Shown here in pieces: positions 56,536 through 64,000 of a DNA stretch of 64,000 nucleotides. The notes beneath the pieces are model-generated. The model was not told the DNA's origin, ran no database searches, and saw only the letters and a list, made by a program, of their open reading frames with translations. Source of the DNA: Enoplolaimus lenunculus (taxonomy: Eukaryota > Nematoda > Enoplea > Enoplida > Thoracostomopsidae). How positions within the stretch are numbered: position 1 is the first letter of the stretch; every line of letters starts with the position of its first letter. The translations under genes and the position numbers were made by a program. Location: positions 1-64,000 of the forward strand of contig JASANG010000558.1 in assembly GCA_030248215.1 (NCBI GenBank), read 5' to 3'.

Positions 56536-57576
56536 TTAAACTATCAGTAGGTGGTGATTAAAGTTAATTGAATAGAGATGCAATACTGATTTAATCCTGA
56601 ATTTGCTAAAGAAAACTACGACGTTATTCCTCAGGGGTCCGATTAATTTGGTCATTTCAAAAATTGGATATGAAATATTTTAGGTAAAGTATTTTAAATA
56701 CAAAAATAAAATAGCAATTTTGGTTTGAAATTGTATAAGCGTGGAAGGTTTGATATATCATTGATTTTTGTATTTCTACTGCGTTTTTGGACTTTGAATT
56801 TAGTCCCCAGGACGCAGACGATATCACTCAGGTAAGGCCTACGGGACAGTTTTGCGGGACTCCCATGAGGGTCCCGGAAAACCTTGCCCCACCTGCCTCA
56901 CGAAAATAGTAGTAATATAAAAAATAACAGCATATATTTCGCCAATTTTCGTGTTGGTTTCAATTTTTTATGACAATCTATGTTCTCGCGACTTTTACAT
57001 ATTCAGCACACATTTCGACGGAATCTAGCAAGCGAAGAACCGCAAAAGATTTGATAAACGAAAAAAATTTTAGACATTCAGTTGGACCGAAAAAATTTCA
57101 GTTTTTGAGCCAAAAAATTTCACAAAACCGAGAGACAAAATTCATCGTTAAATTTGTAACTCATTTTGTCCCTTGGGATCCCAATGGCGCACATCCCACT
57201 GCCGGTTTGTCATGTTACTTGGTATACGCAAGGTATTTTTACATTATCCAGATTGAGAAGGCTGATTTACCATAATATCCTCAAAACTGCAAGCTTATCA
57301 CAACTTACCGTTAGCTTGTTCATATACTATTTTTATGATTGACATGTAGGCTTATAACCCCGTCGCTTACGAACTGGCTCGTTGTATTAACAGATTTCTA
57401 TTCTAGCAAAGTATTTAGCCGTCCTGAAAAATTATCTCGCTTCCATTGCTGAGAATTTCAGGTTACAAGGATGCTAATATGTGTACATTTCATATACATT
57501 TTAGCCGTCTCTATTATACTAAAACCGAAATAAATGAACTACACAACCACGTTACCAGCTAATCGATGCCAGCCGA
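56536..57576. other. Upstream region of the GPCR gene
   Basis: No repeat ends recognised. A 101-codon frame (56970-57275) lacks support. Any promoter and 5' untranslated sequence of the receptor should lie here, but I cannot point to a specific promoter element. Confidence 0.35.
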
Positions 57577-60500
57577 ATGGCTCTCGCTAACCGAACGAAC
57601 AGCAAAATTTGCATTCGTCATAAAATTGCTAAAATTGCAGTCTTCATTGCAGTCTGGTTCGTTGCAACCGGGAACAATACTACCGCAAACTCAAGCTCTA
57701 ACACCGTTCATAATGATAACCTGACTAGGCTACTTGGGTCAACGACCCATCTTGCATTTAATCGCTCAAATGTTCATTTTTCATCTTCCCATCTTTCAGC
57801 AAACCCACTGTCTACTTACTCGCACCACCCGGCATCTCTTTTAAGCCCTTCCCTTGGTGTTAACGTCCGCAGATCAGCTCCGCTTTCAGGTATCACACTC
57901 GGTACGACACTCCGTCCATCTGCCTCCGTTTCAAATATCCCCCTGGCATCCGCTCCCATCGAACCTGATTCTGTCTCAGGAACGTCCATCTCACCGGATT
58001 ACGACGCAACAAACCGTTTAGTAGTAATTTACCGCAGCTCAGACGATAAAATATTTTCAAGCGATTCAAGTGTAATTGACAAATTAGACAAAGAATTTGG
58101 GAAATTCAACGCGTCAAAACGGCCACAAGATGATAACAACGACGGTGGAGGCTTGGTGTCTTATACAGGACAGCTTGTTCTGACCGTCGCTTTGGCTCTC
58201 ATCGTATTCTGTGGGGTCGTCGGAAATTCGCTGGTTTGTGTTATTATGTTAGCGTCGAAAGAATATCGAAAAACGTCAACAAATACGTTTGTGTTTAATT
58301 TGGCCGTCGCTGATTTGTTGTTCATTGTTGCGTGTGCACCGTTTCAGGTTAATTTTTTTCAATTTTTTAAGTGGGTTGATTTTTGGAGGAATCCTTTGTG
58401 GATCCCGAAAGCCGGAACGGCCCAAAACTGCACATGGACCGCAACAATTATCCGGATTGACGGAGCTGTTGTGATCTACATGAAATGGTATCAAAAACGT
58501 ATATAAGTTGTAAACCAGAAACCGCTATGACACTGATAACAAATACTATGCACATTATATTGCAATTAATGCAATCACGAGGAAAATTTTAATGAAAACT
58601 ATTTCATGCCAGCTAAATTTCGTTGCAGTGCAAAAATTTTGCTATCAAAAACATGGATCCGGCCAACGCCCACTGTACCGGCCGTGGGACTGCCTGCTAA
58701 ACGGGTGAGCCGGCCGGCCAATAGCCGGTTCCAGGTCGGTTGTGAACTACATAAGGACCCAATTTTGAAGTACTATCAATGCTATGGGCAATTGCGGCGA
58801 ATGGACAAATTTTCTGAAAACTTATGGTTCATCAGCTTTGCCTGGGGCGCCCAGGCTTACGGCAACTGTAAAAGACAACCGAGTGGTAAACGTGACATTG
58901 AGTTCAGTGTACCTGTTGCTATCTTTCTTGCAATGCGACTTGTTCATTTAAAGCTTATGCGGGGCTCACGTTATAACTGGTGCAACCCGGAACACGTTTT
59001 GTTCCATGTTGATTCAACGTCAACATAAAATTTTGCTAACTAAATAGCGAGTAATACGACAAAATGTGAATGTCACATAATACTAGCCTACAAACCGCCC
59101 CAGTTATAACTTGAAGCCCGCATTACAGAGTGTTTTCTGGCTATAAAGACGTGAAATATTTGGTGCAAATACAATGAAATATCACGAAACTTCCACAATA
59201 ACATGTGTACACCAGGTGACTTTTGAAGGGATACTATTGTGGACACTGAAGCTTTTAAGATCTGTTTGGATCACAGGCCAAATACACCGGTATTTGTTCA
59301 CTTTTCTCACCACTGACGTTAATTTGATAGACGACTTTCCCCACGACACTACTGTTTTATTGTGTTACTAGGGTTAGGTTTAGGGTTCCACTTAGGCTGA
59401 GGACATGGCTTAAGCCTACACCTATCCTAAAGCCTAAGCCTAAGCTTCAACCTCTTTTATTAATCCAGTAATTGCTTGGGTAGAAACTTTTTACGGGTTG
59501 AAAGTATTAAACAACAACCAAAACATTTATAACATTTGAATAAAATATGTTTTGTTAAGGGCCCAAATTCTCAAATGTGTGTAGCATCTATCACCAGTTG
59601 GTTATAACTGTTGCAACTTTCGTACCAGTAGAATGTTGCTCAAACTCCGGTACAATGTTTGGCGGTTGATTTGCTCTAATTCTGTACCATTTTTGAGTTG
59701 GACACCTGCCAGTAGTTATCGAGTTTGAAAACCTATTACTAACTGATGATAGTTACAATAACACATTTGAGAATATCGGCCCAGGTTCGAGGCCCAAATA
59801 GTAACCATTGCGTCAGTTGTGGTTTGTAAATTTTCAGGGTTCAATTTACATTTTGAACGAATGGAAATTTGGATGGTTAATGTGTAAAGTAGTCCACTGT
59901 CTTCAGTACGCAACAATGCTTGCTTCAATCTTACTGTTGACGTTTATGAGCGTCGAACGCTACGCAGCTTTGCGACATCCGTTCTATTTAAAGCGATATT
60001 CAACTCGACGGGTTGCGAACTCGATTGCCCTTGGAATTTGGGCAGTTGCGTTTACGTCATCTGCCCCTTGGCTCCATTACTACGATTCAGTCCCGAAACC
60101 CTTTCGTCATAAAACTCTTGACTTCTGTTACGATACATGGAACGATTTAAGCAAACGCAAATGGTATATGTTATACTTCTTTCTACTTGGATTTGCAATC
60201 CCTGTTATTATTGTTTCAACAATGTCCGCGTTAACAATCGGCGCCATTGTCAGCCATCGTGTACGGACCGCTGAATTCCCGGCCAGCCTTCAGGATCGGC
60301 CTTCAGGCGGCGATACGAGCCTTAGGTCGGTCTATGGCCGAGTCGTTCAAGCAGGACCGGGAGGCGGCGGGTCTGCGGCGCTGACACCGCCCGAGGATGG
60401 ACTCAGAAGGCACGCGGGCAGTTTGCGTCGGTTAAAATTGCAAGCTGAGAAGCGCCGACGTGTGACTGCGATTATATTTTCAGTAGCAGTGTTATTTTTC

Positions 60501-62018
60501 ATTTGTTGGTTGCCGCATAACATCATTGTATTATGGATCAATTTCGGATCCATTTCGTATACACGCGGATTTCTTGTATTCCGTGTAATAACGCATATTT
60601 TAACTTATCTCAATTCAGTAATTAACCCGTTTCTGTACGCGTTACTTTCGGATAATTTTAAGCGAATTTTTCGAAAATTAGTTTCAAATACACGGTTAGC
60701 GACAGGAATCGGTGGGGCAGCCGCTGCGGCACATCCTGATATAAACAATAACAATAATGCGATCCATCGATTTACCGATACGGACCGAGGAGGTCCTTGT
60801 CAAGCGGCCGGAGAACACGCCTTAGGAAGGCCGTTGTTACGTCGGCCGCTAAGGCCCAGGCGGCTTTTGCAACAGTATACATTCCGGCAACCTCCGAACA
60901 TTCGTATACAAATTACTGGTGGTTCCGGATCGAGTCCACCGTTGCTACCGGTAAATCCGTATCATTCACCTAATTCAGTCCTTGGTGCCCTCCTTAAAGA
61001 GCTGGCGATCGAAGACAACCCAGCTGGCCGTAGGCGAAATTCCCCTAACGACACTTTCAGAGGGGGTCTACACGAAGTTCCAAAGCCCAGCCCCACGGGA
61101 ATCCATCAAGAAAAAATTGAAATACATCCGATCCGACATTATTTTCCGGTCGACCATCGGAAATCACGAAATCGTAGTCGGAACCAGAATGGTCCAATAA
61201 GCGATGATCTTAATACAAGCGAACAACTACTAAAACAACAACACCACCACCATTCATCGAATACATCTTCGCTCAACGGGAATGTGATATCACCTGCACC
61301 TCTTCAACAACAACCACAACCACAACAACAACAGCAACAACAACAACAAACTAAGCGATACCAAGATAGATCATGCAGCAGCTTAGAGATTATTGCTAGA
61401 CAACCACAGGGTGAATCTGCAAATGGATGCGATACAAGTGCAACTGTGGTTGTCCCTCTACTGCCCAATGGAACTATCGGAGGGCCTGTGGTGGAGCTGG
61501 ACGCTGATGGGGACGTACACGACTGTTATCAACTTAGCAGTAGCACGAGTACGAGTGGAAAAGCCAACGAATGCTCAAATGATAATTTGGCGCCAAAGAC
61601 GACTAGCTATGTAACCGTTGAAAATATTTATTCAACACAAAACCGACAAACTAACGAGTATCGAACACGTCGCGAACAGTCATCAATGGAAGCGTTACCG
61701 CACGCCAACAACAGCAACAATTGTCGATCGAGTGGCAGTAGCAGTCCAAACATTCCAAGCAAATCGACACATACCAGCAGTAAACCTCAGTATCATATGA
61801 TTACTGTCCAAATTGCACCGCCTTCAAAACCAGGGGTTGTGACTCCAACGCTACGGTCGTCGATGTCGTCGCTTTGTCATCAAACCGGTGGACGCCTAAG
61901 TGGAGCAAGTGGCGAAAGTGGCGCTAGCTCGAGTGGGGGCGCAAATCAGCAGCCGTCAAACGGTCATTCCGCTGGTCGGAACGTTAGAAAACCGGATGCT
62001 GATGACGAACGTCTGTAG
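57577..62018 (+). CDS. Galanin / allatostatin-A receptor-like GPCR, 2 exons
   Basis: Exons 57577-58347 and 59838-62018 join in phase 0 (TTTCAG|GTTAAT; TTTTCAG|GGTTCA), giving 983 residues. Rhodopsin-family peptide receptor of the plasma membrane, expected to couple to G proteins. Seen: hydrophobic N-terminal segment (about 19-33, possible signal peptide), about 195 extracellular residues with NTT, NSS, NLT and NRS glycosylation sites; TM1 about 199-226 with GNS, TM2 NLAVADLLF; disulphide pair Cys273 and Cys354; ERY at 297-299 in place of DRY; TM6 FICWLPHNIIVLWINFG, which closely follows galanin-receptor CWLPHHIIHLW; TM7 NSVINPFLYALLSDNF. The third cytoplasmic loop has a Gly-rich insert (about 398-460), and the about 445-residue tail carries His and poly-Gln runs. 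Galanin receptors are about 350-420 residues, so both termini are unusually long. The start is the first in-frame ATG; an out-of-frame ATG lies 11 bp earlier. The ligand is unknown. Confidence 0.9.
58958..59122. mobile_element. Family N element in the GPCR intron
   Basis: TTA at 58955-58957 and 59123-59125 flank TGCGGGGCTCACGTTATAAC and the inverse CAGTTATAACTTGAAGCCCG. It shares its first about 130 bp with the larger copy at 30333 (GGAACACGTTTTG, GTCAACATAAAATTTTG, CAAAATGTGAATGTCACATA) and lacks that copy's middle, so it is an internal deletion derivative. Confidence 0.85.
59369..59455. repeat. Short TTAGGC/TTAGGG-like run in the GPCR intron
   Basis: GGGTTAGGTTTAGGG and CCACTTAGGC, then CTAAAGCCTAAGCCTAAGC in the opposite sense. 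No family A termini. Confidence 0.6.
59559..59782 (+). mobile_element. Family C element in the GPCR intron
   Basis: GGGCCCAAATTCTCAAATGT and the inverse CACATTTGAGAATATCGGCC show the longest terminal match of the family. It ends 55 bp before the acceptor of GPCR exon 2, so it lies close to the branch-point zone. Confidence 0.82.
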
Positions 62019-62262
62019 CAAACCGAAAGCCAGAAATAATCCAATGAAGAACAGCAGAAGTGATTTATTAGCATGGTTAATCTTTTCTCGCATGAATATT
62101 TTCAATTTTATGTAATATCCAGTTTCAAGCTGGAATTTCAACGCGACACTTTTCGATGGAACGAATTTATTACAACTGTTCGACCATAAGAGCGGTATAA
62201 CCAAACTCGAGGATACAGCGCATATTGTTAAACACTGCGACCACAGCTATGGCTAACGTATA
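62019..62262. other. 3' flank of the GPCR gene
   Basis: Probable 3' untranslated region. No canonical AATAAA is evident on the plus strand before the family K element. Confidence 0.4.
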
Positions 62263-62508
62263 CACACATAAAAGTATTTCTGAATTTATTCACAAAAGTA
62301 TTTTCTGCTGCAAATTTGAAAGGTTTTTCTGATATTTAAGACAATTTTCCTAAAAATAACAGGAAAACGGTTATTTTGAGACTTTATTTCAAAACTTTTT
62401 TGAAAACTTTTCTGTTATAACAGAAATACTTCTCAAGTGCACCTTGCTAAATATATTCCTTAAATGTAAGAAATTTTTTCTTAAATATCAGAAATATTAT
62501 TTTGAGTG
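62263..62508 (+). mobile_element. Family K MITE, copy 1
   Basis: CACACATAAAAGTATTTCTG at the left and ATCAGAAATATTATTTTGAG / TG at the right. TA precedes, CA follows. It is very similar to copy 2 over its full length (CAAAAGTATTTTCTGCTGCA, CAGGAAAACGGTTATTTT and more). Confidence 0.85.
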
Positions 62509-62683
62509 CATTGCGTCTTTATAGCAGGAAAATGACGATAAACGTCTCTAAATGTGATCCCCCAAGGCGCTGTGTCAAACATTACGGTGGTGTGAAAGAT
62601 TCGGCCATGATCTGACAGTAGGGACTTAGAATACTAATATAAGTCTAAAATGAACAGCAATTCGCATGTAGCTTGAAAGTAGG

Positions 62684-62952
62684 GGCCAATGTAAATAACA
62701 GTGGCGGAACAGTGTTATAAGCATATTTTTAAGCCTAAGCCTAAGCTTTCACTTAAGCGTAAGAATGAGCATATTCCTAAGTCTAAGCCTAAGCCTAAGC
62801 CTAAGCCTAAGCGGAAGAATAAGAATGAGCATATTCCTAGGCCTAAGCCTAAGCCTAAGCCTAATCCAAGCAAAAAAAATTGGTCTAAAGCTTAAGCTTA
62901 CTCTGCTGTAGTCAGACAGAAAAACTTGCCGCCCCTGATCTTTACATTGACC
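62684..62952. mobile_element. Family A (subtype a) element
   Basis: Exact duplication AAAGTAGG (62676-62683, 62953-62960). GGCCAATGTAAATAACAGTG and the inverse CCCTGATCTTTACATTGACC. The interior has two CCTAAG runs joined by AAGAATGAGCATATTCCTA. Confidence 0.94.
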
Positions 62953-63376
62953 AAAGTAGGAATCTTGAAATTTCCAGATAATTTATCTTGTGTGTAAAGC
63001 CAGAATCTTTTCTAATTGGCCAGCATCAAAAACCGGATCATGGACACTTTCCGCCACTGGCTTAGGCTTAGATTTAGGCAAAGGCTCACGTAAGCCTAAT
63101 CTTTAACTTTAAATGGCGTGGAAAATGTACAAGAGTTCAAAAATGTCATGAACCTGTAGGTTTTTAAAATTTTGAAATATATTTCGGAAACCAACTGCCA
63201 GGTGATTTGGTTTCAAGTTTTACTGGTTCAAAATTTTTAAGTAAATCGAATTCATTCAATATCTGCTAATATTTATTATTGTCGTTGAATTTAAACTTTT
63301 TAAATCTTTATTTATTTTTCTGTAATTTTCTCTAACAGCAAGTTTAGTATCTCTAGTAATTGAACATAAATCAAAT
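62953..63376. other. Intergenic with a decayed TTAGGC-type run
   Basis: GGCTTAGGCTTAGATTTAGG at about 63058 and the inverse GTAAGCCTAATC. Otherwise empty. Confidence 0.4.
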
Positions 63377-63450
63377 ATTTTCAAATGTGTATAGCACCTA
63401 TCATCATCTGGCAGGATGCTAAGCAATCTTGCACTGGGAAAATGTTCATT
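63377..63450 (+). mobile_element. Family C left end, truncated
   Basis: TATTTTCAAATGTGTATAGC then ACCTATCATCATCTGGCAGG and TGCACTGGGAAAATG follow the family order. The right half is absent. Confidence 0.6.
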
Positions 63451-63541
63451 GACGTCGGGTTAACAACTATTCATTAACCCTGGGTCTACGACCCACATTG
63501 TGTGGCCGGCCGAATTTCGTATTGTGAACGGCACACTATTA

Positions 63542-63780
63542 CACACAAAAAAGTATTTCTGAATATATTCACAAAAGTATTTTCTGCTGCAAATTTGAAA
63601 AGGTTTTCTGATATTTAAGACAATTTTCCTAAAAATAACAGGAAAACGGTTATTTTCAGACTTTATTTCAAAAGGTTTCTGAAATCTTATAACAGTAATA
63701 CTTTTCAAGTCCACCTTGCTAATCATATTCCTTAAATGTAAGAAATTTTTTCTTAAATATCAGAAATATTATTTTGAGTG
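63542..63780 (+). mobile_element. Family K MITE, copy 2
   Basis: TA on both sides (63540-63541, 63781-63782). CACACAAAAAAGTATTTCTG and the inverse end TTATTTTGAGTG. It fixes the family ends and its TA duplication (Tc1/mariner type). Confidence 0.9.
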
Positions 63781-63782
63781 TA

Positions 63783-64000
63783 TAGATGAATTGTTTTCAG
63801 AGTCTATAGTCATTTTATTTACGGTATCATTGGTGATAATTCCTTGGAATCTCATATTAAGTGTTTAATGTTCACGTTTTTCTTTATTTATTTATATAAA
63901 ACGTTTTTTAAATATTCCCAGCTCAAGTGTTAATATTAGCCAAAGTGGTTGCAATATTTGCTATAAGCAACATCTCAAAATTATATCAACCAAATGTTTG
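63783..64000. other. Right edge, nothing recognised
   Basis: AT-rich DNA without supported features. Confidence 0.4.

Noticed and set aside
58606-59028. 140-codon frame in the GPCR intron
   Set aside because: It overlaps the start of a family N element, lacks family resemblance and is skipped by an in-phase splice.

Overview
The window is repeat-rich, AT-leaning genomic DNA from a eukaryote, almost certainly an invertebrate animal. Both recognised genes are animal families with GT-AG introns. The hexamer TTAGGC, the telomere unit of most nematodes, is scattered across the whole window, so a nematode or close relative is the best guess. This is inference: nothing here fixes the species.

Genes. 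(1) A complete SETD3-type SET-domain methyltransferase lies on the minus strand (1902..7742, four exons recovered by homology and splice-phase agreement). (2) A two-exon, 983-residue galanin/allatostatin-A-like rhodopsin GPCR lies on the plus strand (57577..62018). The roughly 49 kb between them holds no gene I recognise. Five short coding-looking pieces (1..112, 22794..23011, 32944..33059, 45668..45991 on minus, 46726..46849 on minus) are listed as weak exon candidates.

Repeats. Most of the window is short non-autonomous DNA transposons, and no transposase is visible. Family labels used below: A = element with GGCC[C/A]ATGTA termini, exact 8-bp target duplications in many copies and a TTAGGC-like array inside, with three terminal subtypes (a: TAAAGA..GGGGCGGAAC; b: TATAGAACAGGGCCGGAAC; c: TTACTTTAAGGGGCGTAAC). 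B = hAT-like element with CAGGCCCGTAGCCAG ends and 8-bp duplications. C = TATTCTCAAATGTG ends. D = about 280 bp, CCTATTCACACGTGCAAG ends. E = about 200-220 bp near-perfect palindrome with TA duplications (Tc1/mariner type). F = CTGTAGTGACC ends with TA. G = GGGTGGCGCTATAC ends, GC-rich minisatellite core, TTA/TAA duplications (PIF/Harbinger type). H = AAGAGTGGATGATC ends with 9-10 bp duplications (Mutator type). K = CACTCAAAATAATATTTC ends with TA. N = TGCGGGGTTCACGTTATAAC ends with 3-bp duplications. Three tRNA-derived SINE copies and several minisatellites are also present.

Layout. 1-8 kb: SETD3, with introns filled by A, G and SINE copies. 8-57 kb: transposon zoo with several nested insertions (A in G, B in C, E in F, N in A) that give relative ages. 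57-62 kb: GPCR gene, whose intron carries N and C elements. 62-64 kb: a pair of K elements and one A element. The two genes show no functional link. The shared theme is the dispersal of telomere-like arrays by a transposon family into intergenic and intronic DNA.
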